From the NCBI RefSeq assembly GCF_943192905.1, contig NZ_CALPCC010000001.1, positions 62,001 to 126,000 of the forward strand: a stretch of 64,000 nucleotides of DNA. Direction: 5' to 3'. Shown here in pieces: positions 1 through 11,100 of the stretch (its first letter is position 1; each line of letters starts with the position of its first letter). The notes beneath the pieces are model-generated. The model saw only the letters and a list, made by a program, of their open reading frames with translations, had not been told where the DNA came from and did no database searches. The stretch is from Adlercreutzia murintestinalis. Its GTDB lineage: Bacteria; Actinomycetota; Coriobacteriia; Coriobacteriales; Eggerthellaceae. A program made the translations under genes and the position numbers.

Positions 1-340
1 TAGACGAAGCCACCGCCATGGGCACACCCGCCTCCGCCAGCCCGCGCACAAACGAAGCAGCCCCCGGTTTCAGAACCACCTCGTCAGCATACCAATGCAT
101 GATCTCACCGGCGATCAACTGCTCCACCGCCGCGCCCGATGCGCCGAATCCGTAGCGCTCGTGGATGTAGTCGCCGCACTCCCGCAAGGTTGCCTGCGTG
201 AAATAATCGCGGTCGGCCTGCGTCAGCTGCACCCCTGCGCGTTCGGCGATGCGGTCGTCCAGCGAATGCCACATGCCCATGCTGTCCAGCAACGTGCCGT
301 CGCAATCGAAGATGACGCCTATGTCCGAGCGAGTTTCCAT
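1..340 (-). CDS. HAD-superfamily hydrolase, N-terminal part (runs off the left edge)
   Basis: About 113 N-terminal residues of a haloacid-dehalogenase-type phosphatase or phosphoglucomutase-like enzyme. The motif I signature DCDGT is at residues 12-16, where the first Asp is the expected nucleophile, and it is followed by LLDSMGMW. A cap-like helical segment comes next. A hydrophobic strand ending in AVASS at the window edge fits motif II, the Ser/Thr phosphate-binding loop. ATG at 340 is the only start ahead of motif I. Substrate cannot be told from this fragment, since HAD enzymes of this layout act on sugar phosphates, phosphoglycolate or nucleotides. It lies downstream of lysA on the same strand, separated by a strong hairpin, so it is probably a separate transcript. 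Confidence 0.8.
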   Translation of the reverse strand, partial: METRSDIGVIFDCDGTLLDSMGMWHSLDDRIAERAGVQLTQADRDYFTQATLRECGDYIHERYGFGASGAAVEQLIAGEIMHWYADEVVLKPGAASFVRGLAEAGVPMAVASS

Positions 341-495
341 GACCTGCCATTATAGCGATAGCAAGAGAGGGAAACGTCCCGTAATTCCTTACAACGCTCG
401 AAGAAGCGTGTCGATGATGCCCTGCTGTGTCCGCACTCTCATCGCATGTCGTACAGGTACGCGCAAACTCTTCGCGTCAATCGCGTTTCTAGATC

Positions 496-529
496 ATCTC
501 TGGCAATAACCGACTTTATTGCCAGAGAT
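496..529 (-). terminator. Perfect 14-bp hairpin downstream of lysA
   Basis: ATCTCTGGCAATAA (496-509) and its exact complement (516-529) flank a 6-nt loop, starting 35 bases past the lysA stop. There is no clear U-run on either strand, so it may be a terminator without a tail or an RNA 3'-end stabiliser. The rest of the 223-bp gap (341-563) shows nothing else. Confidence 0.55.
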
Positions 530-563
530 AGCTATTTGAGAGTCCTGCTCAGATGATGAAACC

Positions 564-1919
564 CTAGAGATCCTTCGCGTAGAGGTCCTCGTAGGTCTCG
601 CGGCGCGTGGTCACGCGAGCCTGCCCGTCGCGCACGAACACCACGCCCGGGCGCGGCTGGCCGTTGTAGTTGCTGGCCATGGTGTAGCAGTACGCGCCGG
701 TGCCGAACACGCACACGATATCGCCCAGGTCGGCCTGCTGCAGCGGCATATCGATGACCACCGCGTCGCCGCTTTCGCAATGCTTGCCGCACAGCGTGAC
801 GATCTCGGTGCGCGGCTGGTCGGCCTTGTTGGCGATGGTGGGCTCGTAGTCGGCATGGTAGAGCGCCGTGCGGATGTTGTCGGACATGCCGCCGTCCACC
901 GCCACATACTTGCGAATGCCAGGCAGCGTCTTCAAGATGCCCACCGTGTACAGCGTGACGCCCGCGTTTGCCACCAGGCTGCGGCCAGGCTCCACCAGCA
1001 GGCGCGGCAGCGGCAGGTCGTGGCGGGCGCAAGCCTCGCGCACGGCTGTGCAGGTGACCTCGGCGAACTCTTCGATGCTGGGCGGTTGGTCGTCAGCGGC
1101 ATACGCGATGCCCAGGCCGCCCCCCAGGTCAAGCTCGGTGATGGTGTGGCCGTAGCCGTCGCGCACGCGCGCCATGAAGTCGATCATGACGTCGGCCGCC
1201 TCGCGGAACGAGTGCAGCGCGAAGATCTGACTGCCAATATGGCAGTGCAGCCCCACCAGACGCACATGCGGGGTCTCAAGCGCCGTGCCCACGCACGTAT
1301 AGGCGAAATCGTTCAGCATGGTGAAGCCGAACTTGGAGTCTTCGCAGCCGGTCTTGATGTACTCATGCGTGTCCGCCTCCACGCCCGGCGTGATGCGCAT
1401 GTAGATGTCCTGCGTGATGCCCAGGCGCCCGGCGATCTCGCTGACGCGCGCCAGCTCGATGCGGCTGTCCACCACGATGCGGCCCACGCCCGCGCGCATG
1501 GCCTCTTCCAGCTCGGCTGGCGTTTTGTTGTTGCCGTGCACGAACACGCGCTCAGCCGGGAAACCGGTTGCCAGCGCCCGCGCCAGTTCGCCGCCGCCGG
1601 ACACGTCCAGGCACAGGCCCTCTTCGTCCACGATGCGCACCATGGCCTTGTTGATGAACGCCTTGCTGGCGAAGATGATGTCGCTTTGCGAGTAGCGGGC
1701 GGCGAACGCCTCGCGGTATTCGCTCATGCGGGCACGCACGTCGGCCTCGTCGAACACGTAGAGCGCTGTGCCCTGCTCGCGCGCCAGCTCCACCATATCG
1801 ACGCCGCCGATGAACAGGTGGCCGTCGCGCACTTCGGCGGTGCGCGGCAGCACCGCACCCAGCTCCATGGTGGTGCGCATATCGGGCTGCTTGGACAGGT
1901 CAGAGGCAGGTAATGACAT
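564..1919 (-). CDS. lysA: Diaminopimelate decarboxylase
   Basis: PLP-dependent decarboxylation of meso-diaminopimelate to L-lysine, the last step of lysine synthesis. The 451 residues are slightly longer than typical LysA (about 420) because of an N-terminal extension. Visible hallmarks: the PLP lysine in FASKAFINK (K86), HCHIGSQIF, the glycine-rich phosphate loop GGGLGI, the EPGRSLVANAG motif, and the C-terminal CGKHCESGD and GAYCYTMASNYNGQPRP segments that complete the active site across the dimer. ATG at 1919 follows AAGGAG at good spacing. It is divergent from the toxin-antitoxin pair and near homoserine dehydrogenase, another aspartate-family enzyme. The match is unambiguous at family level. 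Confidence 0.95.
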   Translation of the reverse strand: MSLPASDLSKQPDMRTTMELGAVLPRTAEVRDGHLFIGGVDMVELAREQGTALYVFDEADVRARMSEYREAFAARYSQSDIIFASKAFINKAMVRIVDEEGLCLDVSGGGELARALATGFPAERVFVHGNNKTPAELEEAMRAGVGRIVVDSRIELARVSEIAGRLGITQDIYMRITPGVEADTHEYIKTGCEDSKFGFTMLNDFAYTCVGTALETPHVRLVGLHCHIGSQIFALHSFREAADVMIDFMARVRDGYGHTITELDLGGGLGIAYAADDQPPSIEEFAEVTCTAVREACARHDLPLPRLLVEPGRSLVANAGVTLYTVGILKTLPGIRKYVAVDGGMSDNIRTALYHADYEPTIANKADQPRTEIVTLCGKHCESGDAVVIDMPLQQADLGDIVCVFGTGAYCYTMASNYNGQPRPGVVFVRDGQARVTTRRETYEDLYAKDL

Positions 1920-2081
1920 ATTTTCTCCTTGCGATGATCGTATCGGACGATTCTACCAAAAGCCGCCACCGGCCATGTTTCCATCGTGCTACAAAGCACA
2001 GGGAAGGCACGTGACCATCCGCGCTGGTAATGCCGGTACTGCCGGTAACAGATCCATGCCGCGCGTTGCTTCATCCATTAT

Positions 2082-2104
2082 GCATGCATTTCGCATGCTA
2101 TACT
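2082..2104 (+). promoter_or_regulatory. Inverted repeat over the -10 of the toxin-antitoxin operon
   Basis: GCATGC-ATTTC-GCATGC (2082-2098) directly abuts a good -10 hexamer, TATACT (2099-2104), 22 bp before the antitoxin ATG. VapB-type antitoxins commonly repress their own operon by binding such palindromes. That this is the operator is inferred from position. Confidence 0.45.
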
Positions 2105-2126
2105 GGAACCACGAGAAAGGATCATC

Positions 2127-2459
2127 ATGCCAGCACTCCAGGTGAAAGACTGCCCCTCTGCCGTCTACGAGCAGTTGCGAACATGCGCCTCGGAAGAGAA
2201 TCGCAGCATCTCGCAGCAGGCTCTCACCATCATCGAGGATTTTCTGAGCGCCCGCGAGATCGCCTGCGATGTCCGCCCGCACCAGCCCGCTCCACGTCAG
2301 CATTCGCGCTATGCCGCTTCGCACGACGATATCAACTATGCGGAAAAACGCCAGGCAACGTTTCGTCGCCTCGATACGCTTCCTCCCTTTCCGCTGTCGG
2401 AGGATGCGCCGTCCGCCGTTGAACTGTTGGCGCGCATACGAGCCGAGGAAGCCCGATGA
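2127..2459 (+). CDS. VapB/FitA-like antitoxin
   Basis: A 110-residue protein whose N-terminus (MPALQVKDCPSAVYEQL, then an ENRSISQQALTIIEDFL helix) matches the ribbon-helix-helix DNA-binding domain of FitA/VapB antitoxins: one beta strand, then two helices with the polar residues typical of this fold. The C-terminal half is disordered-looking and ends in ELLARIRAEEAR, the expected toxin-neutralising tail. An AG-rich Shine-Dalgarno (GAGAAAGG) precedes the ATG. It overlaps the PIN toxin by ATGA, the usual coupling for such pairs. Its role would be to bind and inhibit the downstream RNase and repress the operon. Confidence 0.8.
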   Translation: MPALQVKDCPSAVYEQLRTCASEENRSISQQALTIIEDFLSAREIACDVRPHQPAPRQHSRYAASHDDINYAEKRQATFRRLDTLPPFPLSEDAPSAVELLARIRAEEAR

Positions 2460-2863
2460 TCGTCCTGGATGCATGCACGGTTGTGGAAATGGTGCGGCAA
2501 ACATCAGAAGGCCGCGCGTTGCGTGCGCTTTTGCTGAGCAACGAAAAGGTCATCAGCTGCGATCTTGTCAGAGCCGAAGTTGCCAGCGTGTTCCGGAAAC
2601 TCGCCCGCGCGGAAGGTTTGACGCCGGAGCAGGCCGAGCAGTACCTCTCTGCATCCATGTTCCTGATCGACGAGTTCTATCCTCTTGACGATCTGCAAGC
2701 CGAAGCCCTCCGGGAAAGCGTTCGGCTGGACCATTCTACCTACGACCTGTTCTACTTCGTGCTGGCTCGCCGCACCGGGGCCACGCTGTTCACGCTGGAT
2801 CGCAAGCTCATGCGTCTCTGCCAAGAGCATGGGGTTGACTGCCTTTCCGAAACGGCGCTTTGA
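2456..2863 (+). CDS. PIN-domain toxin, VapC-like
   Basis: A 135-aa PIN-domain ribonuclease. The acidic residues of the metal site are in place: D5 (VLDAC), E41 (VRAEV), D97 (TYDLFY) and D115 (FTLDRKL). VapC toxins cut tRNA or rRNA using Mg2+ or Mn2+, but the target of this one cannot be read from sequence. Translation starts inside the antitoxin stop (ATGA, 2456-2459). Length and motif spacing are normal, so the toxin looks intact and active. The pair stands alone between lysA and the moaE-like gene, with no mobile-element remnants around it. Confidence 0.87.
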   Translation: MIVLDACTVVEMVRQTSEGRALRALLLSNEKVISCDLVRAEVASVFRKLARAEGLTPEQAEQYLSASMFLIDEFYPLDDLQAEALRESVRLDHSTYDLFYFVLARRTGATLFTLDRKLMRLCQEHGVDCLSETAL

Positions 2864-3067
2864 GCCCTCCCTCGGCATTTCTGATCATCTTGGACGATAT
2901 TTATTCTCAATCAAATACAATTACGGTATGATGAACAGCGAAAAAGAGCTGCTCGGCAAACCGTGCAGACGAAGCGCGCAAACCGCTCGAACTAGATACG
3001 CAAGCCACGCGAACCGCGAAGCGACCCGCATCGATCGTCTCCGCGAACCGCGAGATAGGAGAACAAC

Positions 3068-3463
3068 ATGGCCACGCAAGAACCCTCGATGGATCAATGG
3101 CTCGCAGAAGCCAAAGCAACCCCCGAGGCAGCGCAATGCGGCATGTTCCTGACGCACAACGGCGTGGTGCGCGTGACACCGAAGGCGCAGGTCCGCGAAG
3201 GCGTTGAGGGCCTGGGTGACGTGGCGCAGGTTGAGTTCAGCTACGACGCGGCGGGCGTTGACGCCGCGGTGGCCGACGCGCTCACCTGGCCCGGCGTGCA
3301 CTACGTGCGCGTGTGGTTGAATGAAGGCGCCCTGAACGTGGGCGATAGCATCATGTACGTGCTGATCGGCGCGGACATTCGCCCCAACTGCATCGACGCG
3401 CTCCAGAAGCTGGTCGGCAAGATCAAGAACGATCTGGTGGTGGAAAAAGAGATCTACGCCTAA
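3068..3463 (+). CDS. MoaE-like molybdopterin synthase large-subunit family protein
   Basis: 131 residues with the MoaE pattern: an N-terminal GMFLTHNGVVR strand, a central WLNEGALNVGDSIMYVLIGADIR segment that parallels the MoaE 'HRxGxLxxGD' and 'HR' region, and a C-terminal DALQKLVGKIKNDLVVEKEIY in place of the classical LKxxxPIWKKE. MoaE transfers thiocarboxylate sulfur from MoaD to precursor Z to make molybdopterin. Several catalytic-type residues (the two His-Arg pairs and the WKK lysine) are replaced here, so this may be a divergent or non-catalytic member. Its start follows AGGAG with 6-nt spacing. No other molybdenum-cofactor gene is nearby. The 200 bp upstream (2864-3067) hold no gene. 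Confidence 0.65.
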   Translation: MATQEPSMDQWLAEAKATPEAAQCGMFLTHNGVVRVTPKAQVREGVEGLGDVAQVEFSYDAAGVDAAVADALTWPGVHYVRVWLNEGALNVGDSIMYVLIGADIRPNCIDALQKLVGKIKNDLVVEKEIYA

Positions 3464-3561
3464 ACGTCCTGCGTACCGCGTAGATCCCCTCTTTTCCCAC
3501 AGTACTACTCTTCTGTGCGGGTCCTGCGCTTCCACGCAGGCCGCATGCTTTCGCGCAGACC

Positions 3562-4845
3562 CTACTCTTCCACGCGGATCAGCGACGGGCGCCCGCTCAC
3601 GGTGTTCGGCAGCGCGCAAATTTCGTCGATAGCGTCGCGAATATCCTGCTCGCACGCGATGTGCGTCACATACACCAAGCTCACGCAGCCATCTTCGCCC
3701 GCGCCCCGCTGGATCATGGAATGCACGCTGACGCCATGATTGGCGAACACGCCTGCCATAGCCGCCAGCACGCCCGGTCGGTCGGCCGCGCAGAAGCGAA
3801 TGTAGTACTTCATGGACAGGCTGGTGATGGGGCAGATGGGCAACTCGTCGGTGCAGGTGCAACCCACGATGGGCGCCACGCCCTGCGTCACGTGCCGCGC
3901 CACCTCCAGCACATCGCCCATGACCGCACTAGCCGCCGCACCGGCACCGGCGCCTTCGCCGAAGAACATGGTCTCGCCCACGAAGTCGCCCTCCACGTAG
4001 ATGGCGTTGAACACCCCGTTCACCTTCGCCAGCTGGTGGTCCACCGGAATCATGGTGGGGTGCACGCGCACGTCGATGCCGGTAGGCGTGCGATGCCCGA
4101 TGGCCAGCAGCTTCACGGCGTAGCCCATCTCGGCGGCCGCTTCCAGATCGGTGGGCGTGACCGACGTGATGCCGTCGGTGAACACGTCGTCCATGACCAC
4201 GCGCGAATTGAACGCGATGCTGCTGAGGATGGCGATCTTGGCGGCAGCGTCGAAGCCGTCCACATCGGCTGACGGGTCGGCCTCCGCGAAGCCGGCCGCC
4301 TGCGCCTCGGCGAGCGCCTGGTCGTAGCTCATGCCCTCTTCGGCCATCTTCGTGAGCATATAGTTGGTAGTGCCGTTCACGATGCCCTTCACCGACAGGA
4401 TCTCGTTAGCGATCAGCGAATGCTTGAGCGGCCCGATGATGGGAATGCCGCCGCCCACGCTGGCGCCGAACATGAGCTCTACGCCTGCCGCATCGGCCGC
4501 ATCCATGACCTCTTGGCCGTGCGTGGCCATGAGGGCCTTATTGGCGGTGACCACGTTCTTGCCCGCCGCAAGCGCGTCGAGCACCACGCTGCGCGCCACG
4601 GTGGTGCCGCCGATCAGCTCGATGACTATGTCGATGTCCGGATCGTTCACGATGTCGTGGTAGTCGGTGGTGAAGAGGTGCCCCACGCCGTGCGCCTCGG
4701 CCTCGGCGGAGGTCAGCGAGCACACGCGTGCCAGCTCTACATCAACGCCCAGGTGGCGCTCGAAATCCTCGCGATGCTTTTGCACGATATCGATGCAGCC
4801 GCCACCGACGGTGCCCGTGCCGACAAGCCCAAGCTTTATGGTCAT
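3562..4845 (-). CDS. hom: Homoserine dehydrogenase with ACT domain
   Basis: NAD(P)-dependent reduction of aspartate semialdehyde to homoserine, the branch point to threonine and methionine. The 427 residues show an N-terminal Rossmann loop (GLVGTGTVGGG), the central catalytic region including GGGIPIIGPLKHSL and GIVNGTTNYML, and the GEGAGAGAAASAVMGD segment. A C-terminal ACT domain from about residue 350 (ADRPGVLAAMAGVFANHGVSVHSM) is the usual site of threonine feedback inhibition. The gene has a good AAGGAG 6 nt before ATG. It converges with the moaE-like gene across about 100 bp. It is the monofunctional Gram-positive type, not fused to aspartokinase. Confidence 0.95.
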   Translation of the reverse strand: MTIKLGLVGTGTVGGGCIDIVQKHREDFERHLGVDVELARVCSLTSAEAEAHGVGHLFTTDYHDIVNDPDIDIVIELIGGTTVARSVVLDALAAGKNVVTANKALMATHGQEVMDAADAAGVELMFGASVGGGIPIIGPLKHSLIANEILSVKGIVNGTTNYMLTKMAEEGMSYDQALAEAQAAGFAEADPSADVDGFDAAAKIAILSSIAFNSRVVMDDVFTDGITSVTPTDLEAAAEMGYAVKLLAIGHRTPTGIDVRVHPTMIPVDHQLAKVNGVFNAIYVEGDFVGETMFFGEGAGAGAAASAVMGDVLEVARHVTQGVAPIVGCTCTDELPICPITSLSMKYYIRFCAADRPGVLAAMAGVFANHGVSVHSMIQRGAGEDGCVSLVYVTHIACEQDIRDAIDEICALPNTVSGRPSLIRVEE

Positions 4846-5001
4846 GTGATTCTCCTTAGAATGCGTTTGGAAGATTCTATCACGCCGGGCAGTGAAACCA
4901 TTTTGGGCGATACGTGACGATCACAGGGAAAACGCGGGTGTGCGCGTGTGGGTCGGGATAGGTGTGAGGCACATGTGGGACAGTTGTGTGTGCATGCCGA
5001 A

Positions 5002-5033
5002 GGGGCGCCCTCTGCATATGCAAAGGGCGCCCC
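5002..5033 (-). terminator. GC-rich hairpin after the 2492-aa surface protein gene
   Basis: GGGGCGCCCT (5002-5011) pairs exactly with AGGGCGCCCC (5024-5033). The loop itself contains the palindrome TGCATATGCA. It lies in the 268-bp gap between the giant surface gene and hom, and a second short GGGGCG copy nearby could form an alternative pairing. There is no U-run, so Rho-independent function is uncertain. Confidence 0.45.
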
Positions 5034-5113
5034 GGAGGACGCCCCTTTTCCCGATGCAACGCAGCTTCTGCTACGCCGTCCCTTGGTTATGCGACACCTG
5101 GTGGTCGGTGAGG

Positions 5114-8100
5114 TTAATCATCTATCGCTGCATGTGCCGCAGCGGCATCCTTGCGCCGACCGCGCGAACGGCTCCATACGAGCACTGCCACACCGAGCGC
5201 ACCGCACGCCACGGCAAGCAGGCCGGTCGCCATCGGCATGCCGTTGTCCCCGGTGGTAGCTAGGCTGGTCAGCGTGCGCAACAGGCGACTTCCCGCGCTT
5301 CCTTGGGGATCTCCCGCTGCAGGCAAGGTTGCCTTGAACTCAACGTGCAATGTCACCTTCGCATCCTTCACGCATACCTCAGAAGGCACGGTATAGGTGC
5401 GAGAGGTGTAGTCGCTCTTCTGGCCGTTAAGCGTCACGCTTGCCACCTGATAGCCCGCATCAGGGGTGAAGGTGAACTGAGCAGTCTCGCCTACCTGGTA
5501 GTTCTCCTTCGCAGCGCTGATGGCGCCGCCTTTGCCTGCAGTTGCCTCCACGAAGTAGTGCGCTTGCGCTTGGCTCTTCTTCTGAACCGTGGCGAGCACG
5601 CTGCCGGGCCCGTAGGCGTAGAAGGTGTTGGGCGCATCCGCAGCCACCTCTTCCGCCCGATCGCGCGGCGTGACGGTCACGTATCCCGTATCATCCGGTG
5701 AGATGCTCACCAGTTCGTACTGGGCATTCAAGAGCTCGGCCTTCACTTGCAGCGCACCGCCATAGGCCAGATCAAGCTGTCCATCAACAGTGGTCTTGCC
5801 GTCTGCCAAGCGCGTAGCCGTCATCTTCAACACGCTGGCATCCACCGGCACGCGCTGACCGGATTCATCTATCTCAACCGCGCGCACCAGCACGCGATTC
5901 GTGAACGCACCACCCTGGCCCGTGAAGATGACGATGGGCTGATCGATGAACCATGTGCCATCTTCGCGTTGTTCGGCCTTGAGCGTGAGTTCGTAGTGCC
6001 CCGGTGCTGGCGCATCCACCCACACGAAGCTCTCGCCTGGACGCAGCGCACCGCTCTCCTTCATCTTCTGCGCCACCTTGGCTGGGTCTTGCACACCATT
6101 CGTGCGCACATCGCTGCCGCTTAGATCGACCGTCATACCGTGGATGGTAACGCTCTCCAGTTCCTCCTGCGTACCGTCTGCACGTGTGCCCGGCGTGATG
6201 ATGAAGGTCTTCTCGCCATTAGGCGCCACCACATTGGTGCCGTCCCCCGGCACGACCGTACCGTTACCACCCACGGTGGGCGTGCTCGTCACAAGACCAG
6301 CAGCCGCATCGGTGTAGAGGTAGTACTCCTTGCGCGTATTAGCAGGGTCGTTCATGCAATCGTCCAGCGTCACGCGCATGGTGAAGCTCTCGCGGATGTT
6401 GCCCACCTCAACGTAGCTGTAGGGCTTTTGCACGGTAGGCACACCGTCGATCGACGACACCTGGTTGGTCTGGCTCGATCCTGCCTGCTGCACCGACGAA
6501 CCGCTCCCCACCTGTGCCGGGCGCATCTGGCCGGTGCTGTAATCGGGCAACCACGGGTTCACCGCAGGGCGCTCAGTACGTCCATCGGCATATTCCAGCA
6601 CCACGTCAGCCACATAGAAACCGTCCGCTGGCTTGATGAGGAAGAGCTGCGACGCACCCGGTGACAAGCTCAGCGCATGGTTGGGGTCCACCGTGCCGCC
6701 ATAGATGTTGCCCGATACCTTCACATCCACTTTCACGTTCACGTTGATGCCGTTGTCCGGATCGGACACCGTACCGTCCGCATTCACGAACGTTGCCGCC
6801 ACCACCGTGTCGGCTTGCACGCCCTTGATGGTGTACAGGTACGACCCATTGGCAAGCTGCACCGCATCGGCGGTCACCGTGCGACCGCCCACGATCAGCG
6901 TGCCCAACGTTGCGCCCGCACGCGGCACCAGCGTGATGGTCAGATCGTCGCCCGGCCGCACCAGCGCCGGACTTGCCGGCTGGATGCTGCCCGCGCCCTG
7001 CACGTCGTAGGTCACCTGCACCGTGCGACCCGGCTCGGGGATGTTCCCTTCGCCTTCGGCCACCAGACGGAAGCGCACCGCTACATTCAAGGCACCCGAA
7101 AGGTCATGCGCGGTGAACTGGTAGTAACCGCCCTCTTGGGTGAACACCACCGGGTCCCCATTAGCGGTGACCGCATCCACCGTGCACCCCTTGAAGGGAA
7201 CCATGGTGAAGATGACGTCGCTCCCCGCAGGGAACTGTTGGGTGCCGCCCGGCGTGACCGTGCCCAGCATGTTGCCCGAAGCATCAGGCAGCACCGTGGT
7301 GGTCACCGTATAGACCGCGCTCGGGTCGGTCTGAGAATACCCTGGCCCGAACTCCACGAGCACCACGGCAGCGTCAACATCGTCGAAGTAGCGCAAGGGC
7401 ACATCCACCGGCAGCCGCCCTGCATCCGTGCCCAAGCTCGTTTGCCAGAGCACCTGCGACGGATCCGCCGCGCTCACCACGCGCACCGCAGCTATCTGAT
7501 TGCCGAACGTGGGTGCCAGCGTCAGTGTCTGGTCTGCGCCTTCCTTCACGTGCACCACGCCGCTCAGCGATGCCTGTACGCGCGCGCCATCCACGTCGAT
7601 CGTGTAGGTCGTGAAACCCTCTTCGCCCGCAGAACCATCCTGCACGAATACCGCACGAACGCTGTGATCTGCCTGGATGTTGCCGAGCGTATAGCAGCCA
7701 AGAGCCAAGGCGCTCGCCGGTATATACGTTGTCGTCGTGCCACCTGCGCCCGCACCGGTCGCATTCGCGTCGATCGCCAGATAGCTCAGATGGAAACCCT
7801 CGTCAGGCACCGCGCGCAGCGTCAAGGAAGCTCCTGCATTCACCACGGTGTCGCCCGCTGGCACCACCGTACCGCCCGCACTGGCAGACGCGTTCACGGT
7901 GTAGCGCGCATACGTGGGCTTGTTGCCGTCGGGGCCACCCTTATCCACCTGCTTGAAGCACACCGAAAGCGACACATCGGCGCGAACGGAGAAGAAGGTG
8001 TAGCTTCCCATCGCCGTGTCGATGCGATGCACGAGCGCGCCGCGCCGAATCTCAATGTAGTCGAGCACGTTCACCTTGCCCTCGGGTGCATCCAGATCGG

Positions 8101-11100
8101 GCAGAAAGCTGAACGTCTGCTGACCGCCATCCACCACTTCGATGTCGCCCACATCTCCGGCACGCACGTTCCCCGGTGTGACCATGCCGTTGCCGCTCAC
8201 GCTCACATACACGTGGTGCAGCACCGCATCACCGGGCGTCGGGCGCTCTTCGCCTTCGTTACCGCCACCTTCGGTCTGCCGCTTGAACGTGGCACGCACC
8301 ACATGCGCCGCACTGACCGGAGCGAGCAAATAGGAATCGCCATCAACCTGGTCCATCTGATCGATACCGTCCACCGTCAGGCTCGCCAGCTGATACCCAT
8401 CATCGGGAATGAGCGCATACATCACGCTGCCGCCCTTGGGCACGCGCGCATCGCCCGCCGGGCTGATGGCGCCGCCGCCACCGCTCACGCTGGCGTTCAC
8501 CGTGAACATCTCGTCCTCATTGGTACCCGGCGCGTTCGTTTGGGCCGCATACACCACGCGAAGCGTCATATCCGAGGTCACGCCCGCCAGGAGGTAGCTC
8601 TGTACGCTCCCAGCCACGCGCGTCGAACCCACATAGACATCGCTCACCACGTATCCGGGCCGCTCGACGAAGTAGAACATCTGAGACGCGCCCTGCGCCA
8701 CATTCACCACCGACCCGCAATCGTAACCCGGGCTGACGTACCCATAGCCGCTCGCATCATGGGGACCAGCCGACGCGGAGACTCCCGTCGGTCCTTCCGT
8801 CACCACCGTGACCGCATGGCTGACCGCCGCGCGCTCGAACGTCGCTTTCAGCGTCACGGTCTTGCCCGCGAAACGGCTGGCGCTATCGGCTGGCAGCCCG
8901 AAAGCGTAGCTATACGTGCCCGCGTCCTCGTTCATGGAGAGCACCGGGATGGGCACGCTCCACTGCGGATCAGCGCAGGTCGCCTCAACGCTCACCAAGG
9001 CAGCCCCCCGATCGGGCTTGAACGAAATAGTCAGCGCCGAATCGACGAACAGCTCCTGCGCGCCCGCCGGAGACACCGTGCCGCTCCCTTCGGCTTGCAC
9101 GTCAAGGGTGTAGCGCGCGGTCTCGTGGCTGGGGTCGAAATCGGGGTCCATCTCGAATGTGGCCACCACGCGCGTGTTGGCGTTGATGGTCAGTTTCAGG
9201 CGCTTATCCACCACCATGCTGGTCAGATCTTGCGCGGTAACGCCGTCGAAGCTATCAGCCTGCGCGGTCTGCACCGAAACGCTGGCGAGCCGCTGGCCCG
9301 CATCGTTCATGAAGGAGAACTCCACCACCTGGCCGTCTTGCGTCTGAGTGGTGCCCGCAGGGGTGATGCTGCCACCCCTACCATTAGCTACTTCGGTCTG
9401 CACGTTCCAGCGCACCTTGGGCGATTCGGCCGTTGGCCCGAACTCCACGAGCACCTTGTAGTCGGTATCTGCCGCAGGCGTCAGGCACAACACGCCATCG
9501 CTCACATACCGGGTGCCATCAGGCGCGCTCATGTTCGTCACGTCCACCATGCGCCCGCCATCGCCCACGTTCAGCCACACCTTATCCAGCGTATATCCTG
9601 TGTCGGGGATCAGCGTGAAGGCCTGTTGCACACCAGGCGCTGCCTGATAGACGCGCTGCCCGTCCACCAAGGTACCCGCGGGCGACACCATGCCGCCATC
9701 CGTCGTGGCAATGGCTATCTGCACCGGGTCGGGCAGGGGCGCAGGATCTGGCTGCTGGCCCCCTTCAGAAGCGTCAGCGAACTCCACTGCGATGGTGTAC
9801 ATGCTGGGCTCTCCCAGTTGATTCCACGGGCTTGCCGTAGGATCGAAGATATAGGAAGCCGCCTGCGCGTCGTTCAGTTCCACGCTGCGCAGCAGGCCGT
9901 CAGACGACACCGTCACCTTCGACGCGCGCCAGGTCTCTTTACCTGCCACCGTACCAAAGTTCAGCGTCAGCGCACTGCCGCGCGCGAACGTCACGCCGCC
10001 TTCGGGATTCACGGTGCCGTTGCCGTCGGTGACCACCGTAGCGTAGACATAGCGCGCCGGATCGGGCATCTGCTCAGGCACGAACACGGGCGTGATGGTG
10101 GTGGAAGCAGCGAAGGAGAGCGCGAAACTGCCCTGCGAAGCGCTCGCATCCACACCCAGATCGGTCAGGCTCTTCTTCGTATTGCCGACCCATACGCCGT
10201 CGAAACGATACTCATCCTGCACGGTGAAGCGGAAGTTCACCGGCGTGTCATGCGCCACCTCGTAGGGAGGCTGCGCGGTCTCACCAGCGCTGGCGAGCCA
10301 CACCCGGCCGCCCGCAACCTGCGCCACATCAACGCTGACCGGGCCGCGCTCGAAGGTGGCCACCACCGTCAGATCGCTGGTCACGCTGGTCAGATTCACG
10401 TCGTAGCTCTTCTTGCCCGCCGCCTGCGCGGTCAGGTCGGCCAACGCGGCCACGCTGTTCGCGGGCGCCTCGCTCAGCGCGCCAGCGTACACCTTCACGC
10501 TTTCGATCACGTGATCGCCATCAGCCCGCACGGCGCTCACGAAGTAGTTACCGTGCGTCACGCCCATATCAGAGCTGCCGCCAACAGTACCGCCCGCGCC
10601 AGCCAGGCCGATCACCTGATGACGGATATCCAGCGTAGGCGGCTGGATGCCCGGTTCGTATTCCACCTGCACCAACTGCGCGTCGGTCGTCATGGCGGGA
10701 ATGGTGAACGTGGTGCCGGTCACGGTCATGAGCGGCGCGTTGTTCAGCGCCGACTGCGTGGCGCCCATGCGCACGCCGCGCACCACGTATCCATCGGCTA
10801 CCTTCTTGAAATTGATCAGCACGGGGCTGCCCACTTGCACATTGGTGAGCGCAGGCTCCGCCGCCTGAGCCGTTTGCTGGCTGGCTACGCCATCGGCGCC
10901 TACCTGCTGATACGTTGCTTCGATGATGCTGTTCGCCACGGGATCATCGAACGCACTAGCCGGGTTCGCGCACACGCCCGTGATGGACATATCCAGCTTC
11001 GACGGCTGCCCGCTCGGCACGAACGGAGCGAACTCCACCACCAGCTGCGTGGTGGTGTTCGCTGGTCGCGATTTCAGCGTCAGCGTGTTCCCGTTCAACG